Origin: Castanea sativa
Taxonomy: Eukaryota; Streptophyta; Magnoliopsida; Fagales; Fagaceae
Assembly: GCF_040712315.1 (NCBI RefSeq)
Contig: NC_134017.1
Span: forward strand, 3,998,001 to 4,062,000
Direction: 5' to 3'
DNA: 64,000 nucleotides
A program made the translations under genes and the position numbers. The notes under the pieces were generated by a model that did no database searches, was not told where the DNA came from, and saw nothing but the letters and a program-made list of their open reading frames with translations. The stretch's first letter is position 1. Every line of letters starts with the position of its first letter. Positions 34,930 through 45,940 of this stretch are shown piece after piece.

Positions 34930-35472
34930 TGTAGGGACCAAAAATCACGCACAAACCCAACAATAATAGCGTTTAATAACACAAGGCCCAAAACAATGAA
35001 TTTGTAGAGAATGTAGTAACAACAAAATTTATGGCGTTCTGATCCCCCCTACCCTTTTTCTCTCATCTCTTATTTATACTCCTTGTCCTTACTATCTCAG
35101 CCATACACCTCTCATCTACTCAACCCCATTTACTGACATTTGTCCATTCCCTTGTAGTCGGTAATGGAGAAAAGATCTGGCTCTGTGCCTTGTACTGTTC
35201 AAGTCATTTCCATATTAATGCAACGGATAAAGCTGGTACTCCCTATTTAATGCGACCAGAAAGCTTGGTGCAGAACATTCAATGCAACGTTCATAGTTAT
35301 CTATCCCAACCCAGATATTTGTAATATACCCCCTACATCACCAATCTATCTTTCGTACTTTTTCGGACCATCCCACTTCATCCTCAAGCGCTTGAATTTT
35401 ATTCTCCTCTATTCCTTACGCTTCCCAGTATGTCTTCGGGCCTTTAGGTCTTCGGGTCCTTAGGTCCTCACA
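34930..35472 (-). repeat. 3' LTR of the Tat element
   Basis: It matches 44596-45138 over its full 543 bases at about 94-95 percent. In the element's own sense it starts TGTGAGGACC and ends GGTCCCTACA. Confidence 0.93.
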
Positions 35473-35486
35473 ATAGCCCCTTAAAA
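35473..35486 (-). other. Polypurine tract of the Tat element
   Basis: On the minus strand TTTTAAGGGGCTAT stands directly before the 3' LTR, where plus-strand DNA priming occurs. Confidence 0.65.
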
Positions 35487-35742
35487 CTTGGTCTATTAAC
35501 CACGAATTAATAGCCAAGTTTTAACTCCTCGGATACAGTTCTTATGTACATTTTGTTTTCACACGTACAAACGTCTTTTCGCTACCTGTGACACGCTCCT
35601 GACGCCTTGTAGTCCACGATGGATCATTTATGGTGTAAGGCGGTTCCCTATCTCCGCACGTTCTACGGCTGGATTAACATCATACGGTTCAGATTGCACT
35701 CTCATTTATAAGCGGGAAAATTACCGCCCCTTTTTTTACCCC

Positions 35743-35749
35743 TATAAAA
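35743..35749 (+). promoter_or_regulatory. TATA-like box for the antisense gene of the Tat element
   Basis: CCCCTATAAAAGCAAACC lies on the plus strand, outside the LTR and 160 bases before the ATG at 35909. It follows a GC-rich stretch at 35575-35740. This is the position expected for a core promoter of the antisense gene. Its activity is inferred. Confidence 0.5.
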
Positions 35750-35908
35750 GCAAACCTTGGGGATGGCTGAGGTTCATTTTGGCGTTTTGAAGGATTAAAG
35801 GAAAAAGGACCTCCCGAGGAGCAGTTTTAAGCATTCTTCAGAGGTGTGTCAGCTCTCCTATTGCTTCTCCTTCATTGTTTATTTTTTCTCTTTCTATCAT
35901 AAAGTTTA

Positions 35909-38404
35909 ATGGGTAGATACGCTAAATTAGTGAAAACGGATGATGCAAAGGCCGCTATTAAGGCCCAATATAGGATTCCTGACGATGTAGATATTCAATA
36001 TTGTGAGGAAGGAGATTGGCTAGTTGTACCCCGGCCACCCGAGTCAGTTTTAATTCCCATGATCGCTTTTATCGAAGGCAGAATGGAAATCCCTATGGGT
36101 AGGGTGACCCGGGGTTTTCTAATAAACTATAGACTTACCCCAGCCCAATGTTACCCAATGTCCTTAGGATCTTAGGATGTGTATATGCCCTAAATCGTAA
36201 AATGGGGACTAACTTAACCTGGCATGATGTAAACTAGGTGTACAATTGCCAAAAAAAGGAAAAAACCAAATACTACATGAAGTGCAGGGTCCCAACCGTT
36301 AGGTTGATCTCCTGCTTGCCTGACTCAAGCAAAGGCATGGACGAGGATTACCTCATCATCTCGGGGAATTAGCATGACGGATTACACTGCCCTACCCAAG
36401 ATAGGGTGCCAAGTAGGGTTCTTGAGGACCGACGTGATACTTAGGAATATCAATTGTCTTCTTTTATAATCTAATATTGATTAACCCATCCTAACAATTT
36501 TTATCCTTTACTATAGACGACTACCACACCGCTCCAAACAAATCCTTTGCGAACCGTCAGGATCTGAACAGAATTCTCCGGTCGGAAATATTTTTGCATA
36601 GGGACGATCAACTTAGAGCAGCCCACGTCATTCTCGGCTACACCCCTTCCACCAAACGTTTTCAAAGTCCAAAAAATGTAATCCGGGCCAGGGATCTTCG
36701 TTTAGCTCGAATTGACGTTGCGGTGCCTGGCTTCTTACTACCTATGCCCCCTCCAGCAGGAACACAGGACGCATAACTCCCCGCCCCTCTCGCAGCCAGA
36801 CTATTTTACTCCCAAGAGCAATTCACTGATCTTGCGGACGAGGAAAAAACTTCAGCTTCCAAGTCGAGTTGCCCCGAGGTGACGGATAAGGACTTTGAAG
36901 TTTTTTATCATGAAGACGCCCCTCACGACTCACAACTTCCTTCAATAAGCAACATGGGCTTCCAAGACAAAGAACCTGATCTCCTGGCTTTGCTACAAGC
37001 CCATGCCGGCAGTTCTTCTCCTGCTGTGACCGTACCTCCTCGTCTCATCACCCCAGCAGTGACACACACCCATCCCCCCGAGGTCGTGGACAAGAAAAGG
37101 AAAATGGGTCAAGGTGGCAAAAATATCATAGAGATCGAAGAAGGAAAGAACCCCGACCTTCCTTCAAAGGATACTAGGGAGGGAAAAAACCACTCCAAGA
37201 AGCCCGCCCATACTGGATCTTCCAAAGAAACCAGTGGTGATCAATAAAGAAAAGTATCTGTTTGGCGTCCCAGCTTTACCTTAAGTTCAGGCAGCCCCGT
37301 ACTTGATGATGCCAATCTAAGAGACTCAAAAAAAGGGAGCTCAAGTTTGGTGGCCAAGTGTTTGGAAAAGGCCCTATGCCTTCCCGAGGACATGGTTGAG
37401 TTGCAGTCCTTCCCCAAAAGAGAAGTCTTCCTGTCTTTAAAACAAGACTTGGCTAAGGTATCTTTCACAATTCTATATCATTTTATCTTTATTACTATTG
37501 AAAGCGTTACTCATATGACTTTCGTAATTGATGTACACTATAGGCTGTCCAGGCTTCGTTCATGGCTGAGGAATGGGTGGATCATTCCTTGGACTTAGCC
37601 AGAAAAGCTGAGAACAACGCCAAAGTCGCTGTAAGGGCTCAGAACGAAGCAGAACAGAATCTGAAGGAAACCCTCATTCGACTAGCCGAAGTGGAAAAAT
37701 CTCATAAAAACGCAGAATCAGCCTTGCAAAGCTATGCGTCACAGGCAAATATTGCCCTTGAAGCCCAGAAACAAGCCCAAAACAGACTAGCTCTCACTAT
37801 GGTGGAGCTTAAACAGGTGCAAAAGGAATTAGCATCTAAGGAGCAGGAAAAGGCTGATGCTGAGCTAGCAGCATATGATGCCGGTATGAAGAAAGCTGCT
37901 GATAGCCTCATAGCTCAACTCAAAGGTGTCGCCCGTGCATTCTGTCTAGAAGTTTGGGGTAGGGCCTTAGGCGCTGCCAGAGTATCCACCGAATCTGAGC
38001 TTCAAAATCTCAACAGTGTTTATTACCCTTCTGCTTTACAGCTGGCACCTGCTCCTCCCAAACCAACGACTGACTCCAGTTCCATTCCTCCCTCATCTAC
38101 AACCACTCCGGACCCAAAACCTTCCTCCGTTCATTCCAAGGGCAAAGAAATAGCCGAGAACCCTTATCCCAACACCAAATTGGTGAACGAAGAGAATGAA
38201 GCTGATACAAAGGAGGTGGGTCAGACAAAAAAGAAGAAGAAAGGGAAAGAACCAGAGAAAAAGAACATTAAAGAGAAACAAACAAACAAACACTTGACAT
38301 ATGAGCTCAAGAGTTTGTTAAAAGTTGTTTTAGAATTTGATGCTATTGCTTTTTTTTTTCTTTTTTTTTTTCCCCTTTTTGTTTGTTTGTTAAACTGCCT
38401 TTAA
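35909..38404 (+). pseudogene. Antisense additional gene inside the Tat element, intron-containing, broken
   Basis: It runs opposite to gag-pol. Exon 1 starts at ATG 35909 (MGRYAKLVKTDDAK; QYCEEGDWLVVP; GFLINYRLTPAQCYP). After a frame change near 36170 similar text continues to about 36365 (RLISCLPDSSKG). A likely acceptor CTATAG at 36516 opens exon 2 (DYHTAPNKSFANRQ), with stops at 36774-36776 and 37245-37247. A clear GT-AG intron (37458-37543) joins DLAK to AVQASF in frame. Exon 3 (37544-38404) encodes an Ala/Glu/Lys/Gln-rich coiled coil of ~110 residues (LARKAENNAKVAVRAQNEAE), a Pro/Ser linker and a Lys-rich tail. Antisense extra ORFs are known from some Tat elements such as Grande, but their function is not known. 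I recognise no enzyme motif. The frameshift and two stops show this copy is dead. Confidence 0.75.
37458..37543 (+). other. Intron of the Tat antisense gene
   Basis: GTATCTTTC...ACACTATAG, 86 bases. Removal keeps codon phase 0 and joins two halves of one alpha-helical stretch. Confidence 0.7.
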
Positions 38405-38635
38405 GGAATTAATAGTAGTGCCAATGGTGCATATTGTTTATTGTCAACATATCACGATGTTCAAATATTAAATTTTTGTTTTTGCTTATTGCCGATTACA
38501 ATTCCTTACTACTAAAATAATAACTTTTCATATACACATAAAACACAACACGATCATCAACTTTGCAACGCAAGCCAGAATAATACCTATGGTACACCTT
38601 TTTGTTACCTTTACACTTGGAATGTCTTATGTATA

Positions 38636-39105
38636 GTGTTAATTTCTCCTAATCTCACGGCCAGAGAAGCGAGCTAAGGACTAAGCTTGGTTCCAGATTT
38701 TTTTTTTTTAAACGGTGTTAATTTTTCTTAAACTTGTGACTCGAGAAGCCGAACAAGAACTAAGATTAATTTAACACTTAGCTTTTCCTTAGAGTGTTAA
38801 TTTTTCTTAGACTTGTGGCCCGAGGAACCAAACAAGAGCTAAGATCAGTTTAACACTTGGAGTTTCCTTAGAGTGTTAATTTTTTTAGACTTGTGGCCCG
38901 AAGAGCCGGATAAGAGCTAAGATCAGTTTAACACTTGGACTTTCCTTAGGGTGTTAATTTTTCTTAGACTTGTGGCTTGAGGAGCCGAACAAGAGCTAAG
39001 ATCAGTTTAACACTTAGCTTTTACCTTAGGGTGTTAACTTTTCTTAGACTTGTGGCTCGAGGAGCCGGATAAGAGCTAAGATCAGTTTAACACTTGGATA
39101 TAAGT
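38636..39105. repeat. 79-bp tandem repeat in the Tat element
   Basis: The marker GTGTTAATTTTTCTTAGACT recurs at about 38638, 38715, 38794, 38873, 38951 and 39031 (spacings 77, 79, 79, 78, 80). Each unit contains GAGCTAAGATCAGTTTAACA. Such arrays between integrase and the 3' LTR are usual in Tat and Ogre elements. Confidence 0.9.
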
Positions 39106-39176
39106 TATTCCAATAAAGGAACACAAACAAATAAAACAAAACAGGCCTACAACTTATCCAAAAGAAGGCTCTTCCT

Positions 39177-40262
39177 TTAATAGTAATAACGTCGTAAGTT
39201 GCTTACATTCCAGGGGCGATGAACTACTTTTCCATCTAAATCTTCTAAACGATAGGCCCCCACACTTGCTACAGATATAATTCTATATGGTCCTTCCCAA
39301 TTAGGCCCTAACTTACCCCAGGCAGGATTCTTTGCTGTCCCCACTACTTTTCTTACAACCAAATCTCCTGGTACTAAAGGTCTCGACTTCACTCCTTTAT
39401 CATATGTTTGCTTGAGTTTCTGTTGGTAGCTGCCCATCTTCACACTGGCTACTTCTCTTCTTTCTTCAATAGTATTCAAACTATCGCATAGCATGTCATG
39501 ATTGCTCTCAACATTATACTGATCAGATCTCAAGGTGGGAAATCCTGACTCCAATGGGATTACCGCCTCCATTCTATATGTCATTGAAAATGGTGTCTCG
39601 CCCGTTGACCTTCGGGGGGTAGTACGATAAGTCCACAACACATGAGGCAACTCCTCTACCCATCTTCCTTTAGCATCGTCCAATCGCTTCTTTAACCCCG
39701 CCAAAATGACCTTGTTTGTAGCCTCAGCTTGACCATTTCCTTGAGGGTAGGCCGGTGTTGAGTATCCATTCCTTATTCCTAGATCCCCACAATACCTACG
39801 AAAAGCCTTGCTGTCAAACTGAAGTCCATTGTCGGAAACCAGAGTATGCGGGACTCCAAAGTGAGTTACAATATTTTTCCAAATAAACTTCTTAGCATCT
39901 GCATCCCTGATTTTAGCTAATGGTTCAGCTTCCACCCACTTAGTAAAATAGTTCGTGCCGACAAGGAGCCACCTTCTATTACCAGTTGCCTGAGGAAAAG
40001 GTCCGACGATATCCAAGCTCCACTTAGCAAAAGGCCATGGACTAGATAATGGATTTAAGACTCCCCCTGGTTGATGAATGTTTGGTGCAAACCTTTGACA
40101 TTGGTCACATTTCCTTGCATACTCCTGGAAGGCCTTTTGCATATTTGGCCACCAATACCCTTGAGTCATGGCCATGTGGGCTAACGATCTTCCCCCAGTA
40201 TGACTTCCACATATTTCCTCATGCAACTCTTCCAATAAAGGCTCAACAGCTTCAGGATGCAC
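39177..40262 (-). pseudogene. Tat integrase
   Basis: The frame is open for 361 residues. It has a zinc-binding HHCC module (HEEICGSH ... CDQC), the catalytic D-D-E core (SLDIVGPF, LVSDNGLQFD, GNGQAEATNK) and a C-terminal end with GPYRI...LRRYYY. Integrase inserts the cDNA into the host chromosome. It is the best-kept domain of the element, but a TAG stop at 40281-40283 cuts it off from the upstream polyprotein, and the start at 40262 is not a natural one, so it is scored as part of a dead polyprotein. Confidence 0.88.
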
Positions 40263-40280
40263 GCAGAGCAGATATGGCCC

Positions 40281-40880
40281 CTAGTAAGAACGTTTGTACA
40301 ACTTGTGCTCCCCAAAAAGCCAATAACGGGGGGCGCTTCTCTGTACCTTCTCTGCTTCCACTTTGTCCTCAGGTAACATACCCTGTTTTAAGAAGGTCAC
40401 AATCATATCCATCCAGCTCGGGCCAACGTGAATGCTGTGAACCCCAACTGTCGGGATGCCATTAAGACTAGAAGTCATCAAATCCTCTACCATCATCGTC
40501 CGCGGTAACTTCAAGCCCAAGGATGTGGCTAACATGGCCAACGAATCGGCATAAGCATTCTGCCCTCTTGGAATTTGTCTTACTTTGAAACTTTTAAACG
40601 TGCCTAACACCCCTTTGATGCGATCGAGATATTTTTTCATTCTTTCATCTCTTGCCTCAAAATTCTCTGTTAACTTGTCCGACAATTAATCTGGAATCAC
40701 AATAGTGTTCAATTATTTCTCCTCCCGGATGCCTAACCATTTGAGCGCCTGCCAGGAGAGCTTCATATTCAGCCTCATTATTAGTGGCTACAAACCCTAG
40801 CCGTAATGACTTTTCCATGACTAATTTCTCAGGGGTGATCAACACAATTCCAATCCCTGCTCCCTTTCGGTTAGATGCCC
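40281..40880 (-). pseudogene. Second (archaeal-type) RNase H domain of the Tat element
   Basis: The text YTDGASN near 40880-40860 after a stop, NNEAEYEALLAG (about 40780) and the PRGQNAYADSLAMLA motif show the RNase H fold with its acidic residues, separate from the RNase H that follows RT. A duplicated RNase H is characteristic of Tat elements. Frame changes occur near 40660-40690. Confidence 0.82.
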
Positions 40881-40896
40881 CATCCGTATAAACTTC

Positions 40897-42452
40897 CTAA
40901 AGAAGGACACTCCTAAGCCCAATAGACATCACGGCTAGCATAACATCTTCCTGCCTAATGCCACCCTCCGTAAATTCAGCCACGAAATCGGCAAGAACCT
41001 GTCCTTTAATAGCTGTCTGGGGAATATACTTAACATCATAAGCTCCAAGCCTTGTTCCCCACTTAGCCACGGGACCAGTGTAATTTGACTTCCTCATGAG
41101 AGCTTGCAAAGGCAATTGGGTAAGTACCACTATTGTATGGGCTTGAAAATAATGGGGAAGCTTCCTTATTACATGTACGATGGCTAGAAAAGCCTTTTCT
41201 AGAGGTAAATATCGCCTTTCGGCCTCTTGCAAAGATTTACTAATGTAATACACCGGTTTTTGAATTACATCGTCATTCCGTATTAGGACAAGACTTACCG
41301 CATAATCTATAACTGCCAAATAGGCATACAACACCTCTTCCTTCTCCGGCCATGATAGTATTGGCGGATTCGCCAAATATTGCTTCAAATCCTCAAAAGC
41401 CAAATTACACTCATCCGTCCATTGAAAATCTCTCCATTTATGCAAAAGGAAATAAAAAGGTCGACACCTGTTCGCAGACCGCGAGATAAACCGATTCAAT
41501 GCCGCAAACATACCAGTCAGCTTTTGTACCTCCTTAGGATTCCGAGGAGGATGCAACCCCAAGATAGCCTTAATCTGGTCAGGATTAACTTCAATTCCCC
41601 GGTGCGTTATCATATACCCAAGAAACTTTCCTGAACTTACTCCAAGAGAACACTTGGAAGCATTCAAACACAATTTATACATTCTAAGGACTGAGAAGGT
41701 TTCTTGCAAGTCCCTCAAATGGTCCCCTACTCTCCTACTTTTAATTACCATATCATCAATATATGCTTCCAGATTACGCCCCAACTACAATTCAAACATT
41801 CTAGTCACCATTCTTTGATAAGTGGAGCCTGCATTCTTAAGACCAAAAGGCATTACTCGATAGTGGTAATTGCCATTAGGAGCACGAAAAGCTGTCTTCT
41901 CTTGATCACTCAATGACAGAGGTATCTCATGATAATCTTAAAAAGCATCTAGGAAACTCATCCGGGATGCCCAACAGTTGTATCCACTAGTTGATCAATT
42001 CTCGGAATAGGGAAACGGTCCTTTGGACATGCCTTATTCAGATCAGTGAAATCGACACAAACTCTCCACTTTCCATTCTTCTTTTTAACCACAACAGTGT
42101 TAGCAATCCATTCAGGATAAAAGATTTCCTTGATTGCCCCAGATTGCTTTAACTTATTAACTTTCTCTTTTACTGCCTCGGCATGCTCTTGGGACGCACG
42201 CCGAGGAGACTGCTTACGGGGCATTGCGTCGGGACTAACATTCAAATGGTGACAAATGAACTCTAGATCAATTCCCGGGACATCATAGGTCGTCCATGCA
42301 AAAACATCAATGTTATCCTTTAAGAACTTAACTAATTCCTCCTTTTCCGATACTGGCAATTGGGATCCCACCTGAAAATATCTCTCCTTACCCTTTCCTA
42401 TAAATATCTTGTCTAGTTCTTCAGCGGAACCTCCATCCACATCGATACCCAT
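40897..42452 (-). pseudogene. Tat reverse transcriptase and first RNase H
   Basis: From 42452 the frame has KWRVCVDFTDLNKACPKD, then a broken part (41785-41957) with at least two stops that still shows VMPFGLKNAGSTYQRM. From 41784 come the catalytic box AYIDDMV, SGKFLGYM, FQWTDECNLAFEDLK and an RNase H part (KPVYYISKSLQEAE). RT copies element RNA into DNA. The stops around 41790-41960 fall in the catalytic palm, so no working enzyme is made. Confidence 0.9.
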
Positions 42453-42479
42453 CCCCTGAGCAGGTTTCTTTAATTGCTA

Positions 42480-43259
42480 TAAAGCTTTCGGAGTTGCCCC
42501 CGTTGCTGAACCTTGCACTGTTCTAACACTTGTAGACATTAGACACTGTTTGGCTACCGACTGACTGCCGCGTAATACTCCCACCCTTCCTTGGACAGGA
42601 TATTTTACCATTACGTGCAAAGTTGAAGAAACTGCCCCCATTGCATGAAGCCAGGGTCTAGTCGAAATGGCCGTGTAAGGTGAATACGCCCTGACTACTA
42701 TGAAGTTAACCTAGACTTCTGCATCCTCAACCTGTACAGGCAGCCTAATCATCCCCCGCAGAATCACCGGTTTCCCATCAAAGCCTACTAATGGAGAATC
42801 CTACTTCTCCAAATCCTCATCTTTCAGCTTTAAACCATTAAACAAGTCAGGATACATAATTTTCGCGCCACTTCCATCATCCACCAAGACGCATTTCACG
42901 TCATATCCCCCGATACGAATAGTTACTACCAATGCATCATCATGGGGTTGACATGTTCCCTCCTTGTCTTCCTTAGAAAAACCCAACACTAGCGTTGCCG
43001 AAAACCTCATTCTTTTAGCCAGTTGATTGCTTCCCTCCATAACTTCATTCCCAAAACTACTATGCACGGACATGATCTGAGAAGGATCCTCGGCTCCTTT
43101 TCTCGGCTGCGCCAAAATGACGTTAATGGTGCCTAATACTGGCCGAGGAATATTTCCACGATACATTCTTGTACCTTGATGTCCAACTTGCCCGTTCGGC
43201 CTAGACAAGAAATGATTGAGCTTTCCCGCCTTGGCTAATTGGTTTAAATGGTCACACAA
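42480..43259 (-). pseudogene. Tat aspartic protease region
   Basis: The motif CVLVDDGSGAKIMYPDLF near 42870-42820 fits the retropepsin active site, with DDG in place of the common DTG or DSG. After a stop at ~42801 the text continues with STRPWLHAMGAVSSTLH (42590-42645), the usual protease C-terminal part of this lineage. It would cut the polyprotein. It is interrupted by at least three stops. Confidence 0.8.
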
Positions 43260-43261
43260 CG

Positions 43262-44477
43262 TCCGACACTCTTCTGTGGTATGTCCTTTGTCTTAATGAT
43301 AATGACAATGAAGATTTTGATTCCTCAACGATGCATCTCCACTCATCTTGTTAGGTTGTCTAAAGTATGGCTCGTCTCGTATTTTCTCCAATATTCGATG
43401 TATAGGTTCCTTGAACAGTGAATTAACCAAAGGAGTTCCAACTGGCAATGGACGACTTGGAAAATCTCGCCTAGGCCGACTGCCTTGATACCCCATTCAC
43501 CGAAGATCTTTCTTCTCCGGAAATAGCTTTGCTTTACCTTTTCTTTGAATCTGGTCCTCCTCAACCCGTTTATACTTGTCTATACAATCCATAAGCTGGC
43601 GCATGTCTACAGCTGCTTTTATTGTCAAGGATTTCCTCAATCCGTGCTCCGTAGGGAGCTCCACCTTAATAGTTCTTACAATCACATTTTCAACATCTCC
43701 ATCAATTTCATTATACATTTCCCAATACCGATCAGAATAAGTTTTGAGCGTTTCTCCTTCCCTCATTGCCATAGATAGTAATGCATCCAAGGGCTTTGGG
43801 ACCCTACTACATGTTATGAACCGAGTCCTGAATGCCCTCGTCAACTCTTCAAAGGACTTTAGGGAACCTTCCTCCAAAGCATCAAACCATCGCACGGCCA
43901 CTGGTCCCAAACTCGAAGGAAAAACTTTACACATCAATGCTTCATTATTCGAATAAACTACCATCTTTTGATTAAAATCACTGACGTGCTCTACAGGATC
44001 AGTCCTGCCATTATAAATGGTAAATATAGGTTGAGAAAATCTGTGGGGGAGTTTTGCCTTATTTATCTGGGCCACGAAAGGGGATTTAGAGATTTGCCTC
44101 AAGGCTTTACCTATTGCATCATTCCCCTCACCTTAGTATAACCCATCCTCACCTCGCGTCTCCTTCCTCCTTTTTGCCCTGGTAGCAGAAGAAGTAATCA
44201 AACGGGACTCACTGGGAAGAAACTCAGATGCTTGATGATCATTTCCTCCTCGTTTTTCCTCGGAGCTATCATTGGATGAGTAAGACGGGCTCCTCCTACC
44301 ACGCTTCCTACAATCTAAGCGTTTGCGCAAATAATCTATCTCTGATTGCATTTGCTGCAACACATCATCACGAGATATTTGTATCTTAGTTTGTGATCGT
44401 CGTCCAACCACTTGATCACTACGATACGATTCCACCACCACACTTGGGGTGTGTTTCTTTTCATCTTCGCGTTGCAT
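43262..44477 (-). pseudogene. Tat gag (capsid/nucleocapsid) relic
   Basis: From the ATG at 44477 an Arg/Ser-rich N-terminal part runs to a TAA at 44133-44135. The same frame goes on as a retrotransposon gag domain (DPVEHVSDFNQKM; AVRWFDALEEGS; FEELTRAFRTRF). Another stop at 43497 precedes a tail ending in CHYH, stop, DKGHTTEEC, a zinc-knuckle-like motif. Gag packages element RNA. Three in-frame stops make it non-functional. Confidence 0.85.
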
Positions 44478-44577
44478 GTTTATAGCTGGGTTTCCCCCTT
44501 GGGAACCTACTGATTCTTCCCTTTCCTGATTCGCCTCTGCGATTCACCTTCAAACCAGAACATCCCACTTTATTGTT

Positions 44578-44594
44578 CCCACAAACGGCGTCAA
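44578..44594 (-). other. Primer-binding site of the Tat element
   Basis: On the minus strand TTGACGCCGTTTGTGGG starts one base after the 5' LTR. This is close to the TGGCGCCGTTG-type PBS of Tat and Athila elements. Confidence 0.75.
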
Positions 44595-44595
44595 T

Positions 44596-45138
44596 TGTAA
44601 GGACCAAAAATCATGCATAAGCCCAACAATAATAGCGTTTAATAACTCAAGGCCCAAAACAATGAATTTGTAGAGAAGGTAGCAACAACAAAGTTTATGG
44701 CGTTTTGATCCCCCCTTCCCTTTTTCTCTCATCTCTTATTTATACTCCTTGCCCTTACTATCTCAGCCATACACCTCTCATCTACTCAACCCCATTTACT
44801 GACATTTGTCCATTCCTTTGTAGTCGGTAATGGAGAAAAGATCTGGCTCTGTGCCTTGTACTGTTCAAGTCATTTCCACATTAATGCAACGGATAAAGCT
44901 GATACTCCCTATTCAATGCGGCCAGAAAGCTTGGTGCAGAACATTCAATGCAACGTTCATAGTTATCTATCCCAACTCAGATATTTGCAATATACCCCCT
45001 ACATCACCAATCTATCTTTCGTACTTTTCCGGACCATCCCACTTCATTCTCGGGCCCTTGACTTTTATTCTCCTCTATTCCTTACACTTCCCAGTATGTC
45101 TTTGGGCCTTCAGGTCTTCGGGTCCTCAAATCCTCACA
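44596..45138 (-). repeat. 5' LTR of the Tat element
   Basis: 543 bases, matching 34930-35472. In the element's sense it runs from 45138 down to 44596 and would drive gag-pol leftward. Confidence 0.93.
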
Positions 45139-45143
45139 ATAAC

Positions 45144-45795
45144 TAAATAAACAACGAAACAAACATGTGGAAAACAAAAAACCAAAATCACTAACATATC
45201 TTTCATTATTTTTTCACCTCACGTTATATAAATAAAATATATATATATATATATATATATTTATCTAATGAATTTTATAACCTATCAAATATATATTCTC
45301 CGTCTCCATGCGTTCCTAAAAAAATAAAAAATAAAATAAAAAATACAATATGGAGCACCATGGTTGAACACAAACTCCTTATCTCTTTAACCACTATTTA
45401 TTGGATTTTATTGAACTTGAATAAGAATCAATTTATGTGTTAGTTTCTCCATGTTTTTTGCCCCCCAAAAAAAACTAGGAAATGAAACCAAATTTTTTGG
45501 AGATATCCTCTACATGGAAATGAAACCACAAGGAATTGATGGTTGCATAAGTTATGATGCATAATCCGGGTTCTTGTATGTATACAATTTCCTCAGTCAT
45601 TAGTAATGGGACAATTTTTCTTCTTTACAAGTAGGTAAGGAGGATACAAATCATCATGGGGATCGATAAACTAGGCGTTGTCTAGTATTGCACTTTCGAC
45701 CTTTTCTAAAGTAACAATTGTTACTTAATGAGATCATCAAATAAATTGTTCCATCACCAATATGCGTAGATTCTTTGTTTTTGTTTTTGTTTTAT

Positions 45796-45847
<52 letters not shown>

Positions 45848-45940
45848 TTTTTATTAAAAAAAAAAAATCAATCTGAAAGAGACATGAAGTAATTTTGTCT
45901 AAATATGAATAAAAAAATAAATTCCAAATTTTTTTCTAGA
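45144..45940. other. Non-coding stretch with two (TA)n microsatellites
   Basis: (TA)n tracts lie at about 45237-45260 and 45799-45846. No gene is visible. The tandem array begins at its right end. Confidence 0.5.

Larger units (their letters stand above)
34930..45138 (-). mobile_element. Complete Tat-lineage Ty3/gypsy LTR retrotransposon
   Basis: Two 543-bp LTRs begin TGTA and end CACA on the plus strand and enclose, on the minus strand, gag, protease, RT-RNase H, a second RNase H and integrase. Exact 5-bp copies ATAAC lie at 34925-34929 and 45139-45143, so this is a single unrearranged insertion of 10,209 bp. The second RNase H and the Tat/Athila-style PBS point to the Tat lineage. By hand count the LTRs differ at about 30 of 543 sites, mostly transitions, so it is not recent. 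Every gene has stops. Between integrase and the 3' LTR lie a 79-bp tandem repeat and an antisense gene. Confidence 0.93.

Noticed and set aside
44830..45150. Open frames inside the Tat LTR
   Set aside because: Chance frames in a non-coding LTR, with no protein-like features.
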